This document shows, one piece after another, positions 1-9,300 of a stretch of DNA of 64,000 bases. The position numbers were made by a program, and so were the translations under genes. Position 1 is the first letter of the stretch. The number at the start of each line of letters is the position of its first letter. The notes under the pieces were generated by a model. It ran no database searches. It saw only the letters and a program-made list of their open reading frames with translations, and had not been told where the DNA came from. Source of the stretch: Nocardioides alkalitolerans (GTDB lineage: Bacteria > Actinomycetota > Actinomycetes > Propionibacteriales > Nocardioidaceae); assembly GCA_038184435.1 (NCBI GenBank), contig CP116227.1, positions 1,703,501-1,767,500 of the forward strand. The letters run 5' to 3'.

Positions 1-1572
1 GTGGCCGAGAAGTCGGGCGCCGACTCCGTGCACCCCGGCTACGGCTTCCTCGCCGAGAACGCCGACTTCGCGCAGGCCGTCATCGACGCGGGCCTGACCT
101 GGATCGGCCCGCCGCCGGCGGCCATCGAGGCCCTGGGCGACAAGGCGAAGGCGAAGCACATCGCCGCCCGCGCGAACGCCCCCCTCGCCCCCGGCACGAA
201 GGACCCCGTCGCGGACGCCGACGAGGTCGTGGAGTTCGCCAAGGCCAACGGCCTCCCGGTCGCCATCAAGGCGGTCTTCGGCGGCGGCGGCCGCGGCCTC
301 AAGGTCGCCCGCACGCTCGAGGAGATCCCCGACGCCTACGACTCCGCGGTGCGCGAGGCGGTCACCGCCTTCGGCCGCGGCGAGTGCCTCGTCGAGAAGT
401 TCCTCGACAAGCCGCGCCACGTCGAGACGCAGTGCCTCGCCGACCAGCACGGCAACGTGGTCGTCGTCTCGACCCGCGACTGCTCGCTCCAGCGCCGCAA
501 CCAGAAGCTCGTCGAGGAGGCCCCCGCGCCGTTCCTCACCGACGCCCAGCTCACGGAGCTCTACGAGTCGTCGAAGCGCATCCTCAAGGAGGCCGGCTAC
601 TACGGCGCGGGCACCTGCGAGTTCCTCGTCGCGCAGGACGGCACGATCTCGTTCCTCGAGGTCAACACCCGTCTCCAGGTCGAGCACTGCGTCTCCGAGG
701 AGGTCACGGGCATCGACCTCGTGCGCGAGATGTTCCGCATCGCGGCGGGCGAGGAGCTCGGCTACGGCGACCCCGAGATCCGCGGGCACTCCATCGAGTT
801 CCGCATCAACGCGGAGGACGGCGGCCGCAACTTCATGCCGGCCCCCGGCACCCTCACGGCGTGGAACCCGCCGCAGGGCCCCGGCGTCCGCGTCGACGGC
901 GGCTACGAGAACGGCGAGACCATCCCGGGCTCGTTCGACTCCCTCATCGCTAAGCTCATCGTCACGGGTCGCGACCGCACGCAGGCGATCGAGCGCTCGC
1001 GCCGCGCGCTCGACGAGTTCCTCGTCGACGGCATGCCCACGGTCATCCCCTTCCACCGCGCGGTGCTCAACGACCCGGCGTACGTCGGCGCGTCGACCCC
1101 GTCCGGCGAGGGCGAGTTCACCGTGTTCACGCAGTGGATCGAGACCGAGTTCGACAACCAGATCGAGCCGTTCGGCGGCACGCCGGGCGAGGCCGACGAC
1201 GAGGGTGAGCGCCAGAAGGTCGTCGTCGAGGTCGGCGGCCGTCGTCTCGAGGTCGTCATCCCGGCCGGCCTGGGCGGCATCGCCGCCGGTCCCGCCGCGG
1301 GGGGCGCCAAGAAGCCGAAGCGGTCGGGCGGCAAGAAGGCCGGTGCCGCGGCGTCCGGCGACGCGGTCGCCTCGCCGATGCAGGGCACCATCGTCAAGGT
1401 CGTCGTCGAGGAGGGCCAGACGGTCGCCGAGGGCGACACCATCGTCGTCCTCGAGGCGATGAAGATGGAGCAGCCGCTCAAGGCCCACAAGGCCGGCACC
1501 GTCACCGGGCTCGCCGCCGAGGTCGGCGCGACGGTCGCCAACGGCGCCGTCGTCTGCGAGCTCAAGGACTGA
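1..1572 (+). CDS. Acetyl/propionyl-CoA carboxylase alpha chain (biotin carboxylase + biotin carrier), 5'-truncated by window edge
   Basis: ATP-dependent carboxylation of a protein-bound biotin, feeding a separate carboxyltransferase beta subunit (not in the window) to make malonyl- or methylmalonyl-CoA. The visible 523 residues carry the ATP-grasp glycine loop GGGGRG (about 94-99), the biotin-carboxylase signature EVNTRLQVEH (220-229) and, after an Ala/Gly/Lys-rich linker, a C-terminal carrier domain with the biotinylation motif EAMKME (Lys488). The first visible codons match the middle of the N-terminal domain (HPGYGFLAEN), so about 70 residues lie upstream of the window and the GTG at base 1 is an internal valine. 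A hairpin at 1594-1623 follows the stop codon. Substrate specificity (acetyl, propionyl or longer) cannot be read from the alpha chain. Confidence 0.95.
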   Translation: MAEKSGADSVHPGYGFLAENADFAQAVIDAGLTWIGPPPAAIEALGDKAKAKHIAARANAPLAPGTKDPVADADEVVEFAKANGLPVAIKAVFGGGGRGLKVARTLEEIPDAYDSAVREAVTAFGRGECLVEKFLDKPRHVETQCLADQHGNVVVVSTRDCSLQRRNQKLVEEAPAPFLTDAQLTELYESSKRILKEAGYYGAGTCEFLVAQDGTISFLEVNTRLQVEHCVSEEVTGIDLVREMFRIAAGEELGYGDPEIRGHSIEFRINAEDGGRNFMPAPGTLTAWNPPQGPGVRVDGGYENGETIPGSFDSLIAKLIVTGRDRTQAIERSRRALDEFLVDGMPTVIPFHRAVLNDPAYVGASTPSGEGEFTVFTQWIETEFDNQIEPFGGTPGEADDEGERQKVVVEVGGRRLEVVIPAGLGGIAAGPAAGGAKKPKRSGGKKAGAAASGDAVASPMQGTIVKVVVEEGQTVAEGDTIVVLEAMKMEQPLKAHKAGTVTGLAAEVGATVANGAVVCELKD

Positions 1573-1593
1573 ACCCAGCAGCACGCTCGACGC

Positions 1594-1623
1594 GAGGCCG
1601 GATCCCGACGGGGGTCCGGCCTC
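1594..1623 (+). terminator. Hairpin after the carboxylase alpha gene
   Basis: 13-nt arms (1594-1606 and 1611-1623, GAGGCCGGATCCC with one wobble pair) around a 4-nt loop, 22 nt after the stop codon. There is no long T tract, as is common for actinobacterial terminators. Confidence 0.6.
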
Positions 1624-1660
1624 GTGGCTTTCGGGGGCGGCGGCGCCCGGGGACTGAACT

Positions 1661-1714
1661 GGGACGTTGGTACAGGCCCCAGCGCCCGCAGCCCGTCCCA
1701 GCCGCACATTTCGC
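1661..1714 (+). repeat. 54-bp intergenic repeat, copy A
   Basis: Starts GGGACGTTGGTAC and ends CATTTCGC. About 85% identical by eye to copy B exactly 140 bp downstream, and shares both ends with copy C at 19444-19497. Arms GGGACG (1661-1666) and CGTCCC (1694-1699) can pair. No credible gene covers it. Confidence 0.7.
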
Positions 1715-1800
1715 AACCGGGACCAGGCTCCGCCCGGACGCACCCCGGCGTGCTCCTCCCCCGGACGCGCAAGCCCGGGACGCGCGGCAGGCACCGAACG

Positions 1801-1854
1801 GGGACGCTGGTACGGGCCCCGGCGCCCGCAGCACGCCCCAACCGCACCGTTCGC
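1801..1854 (+). repeat. 54-bp intergenic repeat, copy B
   Basis: Starts GGGACGCTGGTAC, shares the central GCGCCCGCAGC with copy A, and ends CGTTCGC. Same length and orientation as copy A. Confidence 0.7.
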
Positions 1855-1913
1855 AGCCCGGCCGAGGACCCCACGCACCCTCGCCCTTTGGGGCGAGGTG
1901 GTCGGCTGACGGC

Positions 1914-2901
1914 ATGACGCGATTCGGCTACACCCTCATGACCGAGCAGTCCGGCCCTAAGGACCTCGTGCGGCACGCCGTCGCCGCCGAGCGGGTCGGG
2001 TTCGACTTCGAGGTCGCCAGCGACCACTACTTCCCCTGGCTCGCGGCGCAGGGGCACGCGCCGTACGCCTGGTCCGTGCTCGGCGCCGTCGCCCACGCGA
2101 CCGAGCGGGTCGACCTCATGACCTACGTGACGTGTCCGACGATCCGGTACCACCCCGCGGTCGTCGCGCAGAAGGCCGCGACGCTCGGGGTGCTGTCGGA
2201 CGGGCGCTTCACGCTCGGCCTGGGCGCGGGCGAGAACCTCAACGAGCACGTCGTCGGCGAGGGCTGGCCGAGCGTGGACGCGCGGCAGGACATGCTCGTC
2301 GAGGCGATCGAGATCATCCGCGCCCTGCACACGGGCGAGCTGACGACGTGGGAGGGCGACTACTTCCGCGTCGACTCCGCCCGTGTGTGGGACCTCCCCG
2401 ACGAGCCCGTCGAGATCGGTGTGGCCGTGGGCGGGGAGAAGGCGGTACGCCGCTTCGGACCCCTCGCCGACCACCTCGTCGCCACCGAGCCGGACGCCGA
2501 CCTGCTGTCCGCGTGGGGCTCGACCGACGGGGCGCCCAGCATCGGCTCCTCCGCCCGCGCCATCGGCCAGATCCCCATCTGCTGGGACCCCCGACCGCGA
2601 CGCCGCGGTGGAGCGGGCGCACGACCAGTTCCGGTGGTTCGCCGGCGGCTGGGCGGTCAACGCCGACCTGCCGACGACGGCTGGGTTCGCGGGCGCCACG
2701 CAGTTCGTGCGCCCGGAGGACGTCGCCGAGAACATCCCGTGCGGCCCCGACCTCGACGCCATCGTCGAGGCCGTGAAGCCGTTCTGGGAGGCGGGCTTCA
2801 CCGACGTCGCGCTCGTGCAGGTCGGCGGCGACTCCGTCGACCGGTTCCTCGCGGAGGCCGCCGAGCCGCTGCTCGAGAAGCTGCGGGCCGCGTCGGCCTG
2901 A
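1914..2901 (+). pseudogene. F420-dependent LLM-class oxidoreductase, interrupted by a +1 frameshift
   Basis: Luciferase-like F420-dependent oxidoreductase of about 329 residues if repaired. Frame one (from ATG 1914) reads through the family N-terminus (MTRFGYTLMTEQ, then ASDHYFPW) to about residue 226 (GQIPICWDP). The natural continuation (DRDAAVERAHDQFRW, then GADSVD-type C-terminus VQVGGDSVDRFL) lies in the next frame and stops at 2901. The shift falls at a run of five C at 2588-2592; removing one C restores a single open frame. This is either a real one-base insertion or a homopolymer sequencing error. Both halves keep good codon usage, so any loss is recent. A hairpin starts 8 nt before the ATG and there is no clear Shine-Dalgarno sequence. 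Confidence 0.85.
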
Positions 2902-2919
2902 GCGCACGGCACCGTCCCT

Positions 2920-2953
2920 CCGGGTCCGGTCTCCTTCGGGGGGCCGGACCCGG
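2920..2953 (+). terminator. Hairpin after the F420 oxidoreductase
   Basis: Perfect 10-bp arms CCGGGTCCGG (2920-2929) and CCGGACCCGG (2944-2953) with a 14-nt loop, 18 nt after the stop codon. Confidence 0.65.
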
Positions 2954-3067
2954 TCGCGTCCTGGTCCAGACCGGTGGTCGAGAATGGGTGTCGCGCGCGC
3001 CTGGCCCGGGCAGGAGGGTGCGCGGTCCGGGGCGGCGGGTACGCCGGGGGTGACGGCGGCGGGAGAG

Positions 3068-4366
3068 ATGCAGGTGGCGGAGGAGCAGGCGGAAGCGATC
3101 GCGCAGGCGCTCGAGAACAGTCCGGTCTACTTCGGCCCCAACACCGAGAGCTGGATGACCGCGTCCGACGTCGAGGCCCTGACGGCGGCCATCGAGGCGA
3201 ACGACCTCGCCTTGTACGTCGTCCTCGTCCGCCCGCCCGACGGCACGAGCAACAGCGGGGGCGACCTCGTGAGCCGGGTGAAGCAGGCTCGCGAGGAGGC
3301 CGATCTACCGGCAGAGGGCCTCTACATCGGCATCGACTACGCGTCCGCCCTCGGTGGCGAGGACCCGCAAGCGGTGTTCGCAGCAGACACCGAGCTCCGC
3401 GTGATCGCCCTGCAGTTCGGCGACATCTCACCCGACCTGGTCGGCGTCGCGCGGCCGGACAGCCTGGAGTTCGGCGTGAGCACCTTCCTCGACTACGGCG
3501 CTGGTGACGGCGCGCCGTACGAGCTGGGGCCTGGCCTCGTCGAGCTGGCCGAGCGCCTCACCCCGGGCGACGTCGACTCCATCCGCGCCGACGGGTCGGC
3601 CGGTCTCGACGCCAGGATCGGGGATCGCGCCGAGTCGGGGACGGGCTCCTCCTCCGGTTCGGGTGAGTCGGGAACGTCGGGCCTCCCCGGGGACGACGGC
3701 TTCCCGACCGTTCCCGTCGTCAGCGGGGTGGTCGCGCTGGTCGTGCTGGTGGTGGCGGTGGTGACCGCGAGCCGCCGTCGCACGTCGGCGTCCCGCGACC
3801 GCCGTACCTTCGCGCTCCCGGACTCCGTCCTGGCCCGCGTGCGGGAGGCCGAGGCCGACGAGCTCCGCCGGCGGGCCCGCGCCGCCCTCGTGACCCTCGG
3901 CGAGAAGATCGAGGGCGCCCAGCTCGGCCCACGGGATGACACCGCGACCTGGCAGGCGGCCCTCGACCACTACGAGGCCGCCGGACGGCTGCTTCCTGAC
4001 GACGGCAGCGAGCCGTCCGTGCTCGACGCCGTCGGCGCGATCGTGCTCGCGGACCGTGGCGAGCAGGCCCTGGCGGCGACGCGACGCCGGAGGAAGCTCG
4101 CCTTCACGACCCCCTGCTTCCTCAACCCGCTCCACGGCACCGGCCGCCGCGGGGAGAGCCTCGCCCACGGCGACTTCCGCGTCGATGCACCGGTCTGCGA
4201 CCGCTGCCGCGCCGACCTCAACGCGGGCCGACGCCCGGACATCCTCGACGTGATCGAGAACGGCAGGCCGGAGCACTACTTCGAGACACGCCACGAGCCG
4301 TGGGCGTCGACGGGGTACGGCGCGCTCGAGCCCGACCTGCTGCGCCGCCTGAGGACCCGCCGGTGA
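3068..4366 (+). CDS. Uncharacterised single-pass membrane protein with C-terminal Cys/His-rich domain (cluster gene 1)
   Basis: Not a family I can name. An N-terminal domain of about 180 residues (NSPVYFGP, then a YVVLVRPPDG strand) is followed by a Ser/Gly/Glu linker, one transmembrane helix (about 217-237), then Arg-rich sequence, a helical region and a C-terminal module: PCFLNPLHGTG, CDRC (about 377-380), GRRPD, HYFE and WASTGYGALEPDL. Positive residues directly after the helix and no signal peptide suggest N-terminus outside, C-terminus inside. The same architecture recurs in the next gene, which it overlaps by 4 bp (GTGA). The N-terminal domain faintly resembles the TPM fold (inference). 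The start is uncertain: ATG 2984, GTG 3050, ATG 3068 and GTG 3074 are in frame, and GGGAGAG at 3061-3067 would suit 3074. Confidence 0.75.
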   Translation: MQVAEEQAEAIAQALENSPVYFGPNTESWMTASDVEALTAAIEANDLALYVVLVRPPDGTSNSGGDLVSRVKQAREEADLPAEGLYIGIDYASALGGEDPQAVFAADTELRVIALQFGDISPDLVGVARPDSLEFGVSTFLDYGAGDGAPYELGPGLVELAERLTPGDVDSIRADGSAGLDARIGDRAESGTGSSSGSGESGTSGLPGDDGFPTVPVVSGVVALVVLVVAVVTASRRRTSASRDRRTFALPDSVLARVREAEADELRRRARAALVTLGEKIEGAQLGPRDDTATWQAALDHYEAAGRLLPDDGSEPSVLDAVGAIVLADRGEQALAATRRRRKLAFTTPCFLNPLHGTGRRGESLAHGDFRVDAPVCDRCRADLNAGRRPDILDVIENGRPEHYFETRHEPWASTGYGALEPDLLRRLRTRR

Positions 4367-5628
4367 CGGCGGAGGACGGTGGCATCCCCGGGACCGGGCT
4401 CATGTATCCGACGAGCCCCGAGGCCGTCGCCGCTGCCCTGAAGTCCGACCCGATCCTCGTGGACCCGATGTTCGGCAACGGCGCGACCGAGGCGGTCCGC
4501 GACGGCTTCGCCGACCTCGCGGCGCAGACCGACCATGCCGTCTACGTCGTGCTCGTGCCGATGGAGGGCGGCGACGCCGAGGGCAGTGATCCCGAGCGCG
4601 ACCTGGCGCTCTACCTGTCCGGTACGGGTGGTCTGGGACCCGGCTACTACGTCATCGACACCGACGCGGGCCACAGCGCGGGCGACGTCGAGGCGATCGG
4701 CGTACCCGACGACGTGTCGCCCTCGGCCGTCACGGACGGGATGGCCCCCGACACCTACGCCAGCGGCACCTACGACGGGAGCGTCCTTCCCTCGGACACC
4801 GGCCGACTCGCCATGGATCTCGACATCATGCTCCGCCAGGGCGAGGGCTTCGGCCAGGACGACTACGACCACTACGCCCAGAGCAGTCCCTGGGCGTCGC
4901 CCCCGAACTGGGAGAGCAGCTACGACCACCAGGCGCCCGATCCCGGCGCCTACTGGGCGTTCGGCACGACGGCGCTCGTCGTCGGCGCCGGTGCCGCCTG
5001 GATCCTGCTCCGGCACCTGGCGACGTGGGGACCGGCGCCGCAGCAGGTGGGGGGCCGCTCCTCGGCTCGCCAGAAGAAAGCCTGGCCCGAGCTCCGGACG
5101 GATCCCGCCGCGGTGTCCGCGACCCTCACCCCCCGCGAGCTCCGCGCCCGTGTGGAGTCCGAGCTGACCGAGGTCGCCGAGGCCCGCGCCGCGCGCGACC
5201 GCGCTTCGCTCGACGCAGCACGGTGGACGCGGATCGACACCGCCGTCGAGGCCGCGCGGCTGGTCCTCGCCCGCGCCGGGGAGCGGGAGCGCGACGTGCC
5301 GGACCTCGTGGGCGCCCTCGTGCTCGCCCGCACCGCCGCGTTCGCGCTCGAGGACGGGCGGGGTCGACAGGCGCCGTACCGGCCCTGCTTCTTCGACCCG
5401 CGCCACGGCCGCGGGGTCAAGCGGCGGGACGTTCCCGTTGGTGACGTGTCCCTCGACGTCGCCTGCTGCTCGCTGTGCGCTCGACGGCGACCCGCCGAGC
5501 TACAGCCGTTGCGCGACCGACGGCGCCCCTACTACGAACGCGACACCGTGTGGGCGCGGACGGGGTACGGCGCCTTCGTCGACGACCTGCCCTTCCAGGT
5601 GCTCGACGAGCTGAGGGAGACGCGATGA
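4363..5628 (+). CDS. Uncharacterised single-pass membrane protein, paralogue of its upstream neighbour (cluster gene 2)
   Basis: 421 residues, no assigned function. Same plan as gene 1: N-terminal domain (SDPILVDP, VYVVLVPMEGG), an acidic, Tyr/Ser-rich linker, one membrane helix (about 197-218), a basic stretch and the C-terminal module with PCFFDPRHGRG, CCSLC, RRPYYE and WARTGYGAF. The shared C-terminal pattern is PCF, then [ND]PxHGxG, CxxC, and WAxTGYGA. It starts at GTG 4363, inside the previous stop (GTGA), and its TGA overlaps the next ATG (ATGA), so the three genes should be translationally coupled. No signal peptide; the basic residues after the helix again place the C-terminal module in the cytoplasm. 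Paired Cys and His residues could bind a metal (inference). Confidence 0.8.
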   Translation: MTAEDGGIPGTGLMYPTSPEAVAAALKSDPILVDPMFGNGATEAVRDGFADLAAQTDHAVYVVLVPMEGGDAEGSDPERDLALYLSGTGGLGPGYYVIDTDAGHSAGDVEAIGVPDDVSPSAVTDGMAPDTYASGTYDGSVLPSDTGRLAMDLDIMLRQGEGFGQDDYDHYAQSSPWASPPNWESSYDHQAPDPGAYWAFGTTALVVGAGAAWILLRHLATWGPAPQQVGGRSSARQKKAWPELRTDPAAVSATLTPRELRARVESELTEVAEARAARDRASLDAARWTRIDTAVEAARLVLARAGERERDVPDLVGALVLARTAAFALEDGRGRQAPYRPCFFDPRHGRGVKRRDVPVGDVSLDVACCSLCARRRPAELQPLRDRRRPYYERDTVWARTGYGAFVDDLPFQVLDELRETR

Positions 5629-6311
5629 GGCTCCTGCGCTCCCGCGTCACCCACGCCGTCGCCGCCCTCGCCGTGGGCGCCGGGGCTGCAGCCGTGACGG
5701 TCAGCCGGATGGGCGACGACGACTGGACGGTGCCCGAGCCGGGCGACCGGGTCGCGGCCGCCATCGCCTCGCTCGAGGACGACCCCGTCTACGTCAGCGC
5801 CGACGGCCGCGCGTGGCTGGACCGGGACGACGAGACCGCCCTCGAGGCGCTCATCGCCGAGCGCGACCTGCCCGTACGGGTGGTGGTGTGGCAGCCGTCG
5901 AGGAAGGCGGGCTACTACAACGCGGCTCTCGCGCCTGCCCAGCAGATCGTCACCTACCTCGACGAGCCGGTCCTCCTCGTGCTGTGGCAGGGCCCGGACG
6001 ACAGCCTCGTCGACACTCCCGACGGCTGGAAGACCCGTTACCCCGACTACGAGGAGACGTGGGAGCAGGAGCCGACCTTCCTCGGCGACACCCGGGCCGA
6101 CCTGCAGAACTGGCTCTCGTCGATCCCCTCCGACGTCCTCGAGGAGAGCACCGGGTCGGACTACTACGGCGGCACGGGGGGCGGCATCGCGTTCGGCCTG
6201 CTCGTGGGTCTCCCCATCGTGGGGGGCATCGCGCTGGTCGCCGGGCTCGTGCGCCTGTGGGCCGGTCGCGGGTTCCGGGCGCGTCCGGCGACGGTGACCA
6301 AGCGCCGTTGA
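5625..6311 (+). CDS. Uncharacterised membrane protein, short paralogue without the Cys/His module (cluster gene 3)
   Basis: 228 residues. An N-terminal hydrophobic segment (about 10-27) may be a signal anchor. Then comes an N-terminal domain like that of the two upstream genes (DDPVYVSADGRAWL, VRVVVWQPSR), an acidic Tyr/Trp-rich stretch, and a C-terminal membrane helix (about 185-210) followed by a short Arg/Lys tail. The cytoplasmic PCF/CxxC/TGYGA module of genes 1 and 2 is absent. The start ATG at 5625 overlaps the previous stop (ATGA). It probably forms a complex with its neighbours, which share the extracytoplasmic domain; this is inference from coupling alone. Confidence 0.78.
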   Translation: MRLLRSRVTHAVAALAVGAGAAAVTVSRMGDDDWTVPEPGDRVAAAIASLEDDPVYVSADGRAWLDRDDETALEALIAERDLPVRVVVWQPSRKAGYYNAALAPAQQIVTYLDEPVLLVLWQGPDDSLVDTPDGWKTRYPDYEETWEQEPTFLGDTRADLQNWLSSIPSDVLEESTGSDYYGGTGGGIAFGLLVGLPIVGGIALVAGLVRLWAGRGFRARPATVTKRR

Positions 6312-6366
6312 CGTGATTCTCCGTCCACACCTCACGCCCTCCCCGCCACGCACCCCGATCGATCGC

Positions 6367-6372
6367 TAGGGT
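6367..6372 (+). promoter_or_regulatory. -10 hexamer TAGGGT of pyruvate carboxylase, leaderless type
   Basis: TAGGGT lies 6 nt before the ATG at 6379, so transcription should begin at or next to the start codon. No Shine-Dalgarno sequence is present. Confidence 0.6.
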
Positions 6373-6378
6373 CTGGCC

Positions 6379-9300
6379 ATGTTCTCCAAGGTGCTGGTGG
6401 CCAACCGGGGCGAGATCGCGATCCGGGCGTTCCGTGCGGCGTACGAGCTGGGTGTGAAGACCGTCGCCGTGTTCCCCCACGAGGACCGGGGCTCGGAGCA
6501 CCGGCTGAAGGCGGACGAGGCCTACGAGATCGGCGAGCCGGGGCACCCGGTGCGGAACTACCTCGATGCGCAGCTGGTCGTGGACACGGCGGTGCGGGCG
6601 GGTGCGGACGCGATCTACCCGGGTTACGGGTTCCTGAGCGAGAACCCGGCGTTGGCCGAGGCGTGCGCGGCGGCGGGGATCACGTTCATCGGTCCCTCGT
6701 CCGACATCTTGGAGCTGACGGGCAACAAGGCCCGGGCCATCGCGGCGGCGAAGGCCGCGGGCGTCCCCACGCTGGCCTCGGTCGATCCCTCGACCGACGT
6801 CGACGCGATCGTCGAGGCCGCCGCGGCGTTGCCGTTCCCCTTGTTCGTGAAGGCCGTGGCCGGCGGCGGCGGGCGCGGCATGCGCCGTGTGGATGACCCG
6901 GCTCACCTGCGCGAGGCGGTCGAGACCTGCATGCGCGAGGGCGAGGCGGCCTTCGGTGACCCGACGGTGTTCGTCGAGCAGGCGGTGGTCGAGCCGCGGC
7001 ACATCGAGGTGCAGATCCTGGCCGACGGCGCGGGGAACGTGATCCACCTGTTCGAGCGGGACTGCTCGGTGCAGCGGCGCCACCAGAAGGTCGTCGAGAT
7101 CGCGCCGGCGCCGCACCTCGATCCCGAGCTGCGGGACCGGATCTGCGCGGACGCGGTGAAGTTCGCGCGCGCGATCGGCTACCGCAACGCGGGCACGGTG
7201 GAGTTCCTCCTGAACCCCGACGGTGAGTACGTCTTCATCGAGATGAACCCCCGCATCCAGGTCGAGCACACGGTGACCGAGGAGGTCACCGACGTCGACC
7301 TCGTGCAGTCGCAGCTGCGGATCGCGGCCGGGGAGACCCTGGAGGACCTGGGGCTGTCGCAGGACTCGATCCGGCTGCGGGGCGCGGCGCTGCAGTGCCG
7401 GATCACGACCGAGGACCCCGCCAACGGGTTCCGTCCCGACACGGGCAAGATCACGACCTACCGCTCCCCCGGCGGCCCGGGCGTGCGCGTCGACGGCGGC
7501 ACGACCTACGCCGGCGCCGAGATCAGCCCGCACTTCGACTCGATGCTCTCCAAGCTCACCTGCCGCGGCCGCACCTTCGAGCTCGCGGTGGAGAAGGCCC
7601 GTCGCGCGGTCGCCGAGTTCCGCATCCGCGGTGTGCAGACCAACATCGGGTTCCTGCAGGCCGTGCTCGCCGACCCCGACTTCGCGGGCGGCGCCATCAC
7701 GACCAGCTTCATCGAGACCCACCCGGAGCTGCTGACCGCGAAGTCGTCCAGCGACCGTGGCACCAAGCTGCTCAACTTCCTCGCCGACGTCACGGTCAAC
7801 AAGCCGCACGGCTCCCCCGGGGGTACGACGGGGGCCGTGCTCGACCCGGCGATCAAGCTCCCCGAGGTCGACCTCGACGCCCCGGTGCCCGACGGGAGCC
7901 GGCAGCTGCTGGCCGATCTCGGCCCCGAGGGGTTCGCCCGGCAGGTGCGTGCCCAGACGCAGGTCGCGGTCACCGACACCACGTTCCGCGACGCCCACCA
8001 GTCCCTGCTCGCCACCCGGGTCCGCACCCGGGACCTCGTGGCCGCCGCCGCCCCGACCGCCCGGCTCCTGCCGCAGCTGTGGTCGATCGAGGCCTGGGGC
8101 GGCGCGACCTACGACGTCGCGCTCCGCTTCCTCTCCGAGGACCCCTGGGACCGCCTCGCCCAGCTCCGCGACGCCGTCCCCAACATCAACCTCCAGATGC
8201 TGCTGCGCGGCCGCAACACCGTCGGCTACACGCCGTACCCCACGGCCGTGACCGACGCGTTCGTCGCCGAGGCCGCCGCGGCCGGCATCGACGTCTTCCG
8301 CATCTTCGACGCCCTCAACGACGTCTCCCAGATGCGCCCCGCGATCGACGCCGTCCGCGCGACCGGCTCGACCGTCGCCGAGGTGGCGCTGTGCTACACC
8401 GGCGACCTCTCGAACCCCGCCGAGCGGCTCTACACCCTCGACTACTACCTGCGACTGGCCGAGGAGATCGTCACCGCCGGCGCCCACGTGCTCGCGATCA
8501 AGGACATGGCCGGGCTCCTCCGCGCCCCCGCCGCCCGCACCCTCGTCACCGCGCTCCGCGAGCGCTTCGACCTCCCCGTCCACCTCCACACCCACGACAC
8601 CGCCGGCGGCCAGCTCGCCACCCTCCTCGCCGCGATCGACGCCGGCGTCGACGCCGTCGACGCTGCGACGGCGACGATGGCCGGCACCACCAGCCAGCCC
8701 TCGCTGACCGCCCTCGTCGCGGCCACCGACCACAGCACCCGGGAGACCGGCCTGTCGCTCGCCGCAGTGTCCTCGCTCGAGCCCTACTGGGAGGCCGTAC
8801 GCCGCGTCTACGCCCCCTTCGAGTCGGGCCTGGCCTCCCCCACCGGACGCGTCTACCGCCACGAGATCCCCGGCGGACAGCTCTCCAACCTGCGCCAGCA
8901 GGCCATCGCCCTCGGCCTCGCCGACCGGTTCGAGGCCGTCGAGGACGCCTACGCCGCCGCCAACGACATCCTCGGCAACGTCCCGAAGGTCACGCCGTCG
9001 AGCAAGGTCATCGGCGACCTCGCCCTCTCGCTGGTGGGCCAGGGCATCGACACCCCCACCAAGATGCAGGAGTTCGCCGACGACCCCGCGTCCTACGACC
9101 TGCCCGCCTCCGTCATCGGCTTCCTCCACGGCGAGCTCGGCGACCCGCCCGGCGGCTGGCCCGAGCCCTTCCGCACCAAGGCGCTCTCCTCCCCCGCCGG
9201 CCGCGCCTGGACCGCACCCGACGCCGACCTCTCCCCCGCCGACGCCGCCCTCCTCACCGAGGCCGGACCCACCCGCCGCACTGCGCTCAACCGGCTCCTC

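Larger units (their letters stand above)
1573..1913. other. 341-bp intergenic region between carboxylase and F420 oxidoreductase
   Basis: Holds, in order, the carboxylase terminator hairpin, repeat copy A, a CG-rich linker with several CCCGGACGC-like words, repeat copy B, and a small hairpin (CCTCGCCC at 1879-1886 pairing with GGGCGAGG at 1891-1898) that ends 15 nt before the next ATG. Short open frames on both strands here look like translations of the repeat, not genes. Confidence 0.6.

Noticed and set aside
1562..1917. Short open frames on both strands between the carboxylase and F420 oxidoreductase genes
   Set aside because: They lie on the 54-bp repeats, give Arg/Pro/Gly-rich peptides and have no ribosome binding sites.
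903..3431. An 842-codon minus-strand frame opposite the carboxylase, F420 oxidoreductase and first membrane gene
   Set aside because: Spans two terminators and a repeat region, and its Arg/Pro-rich translation matches no family.
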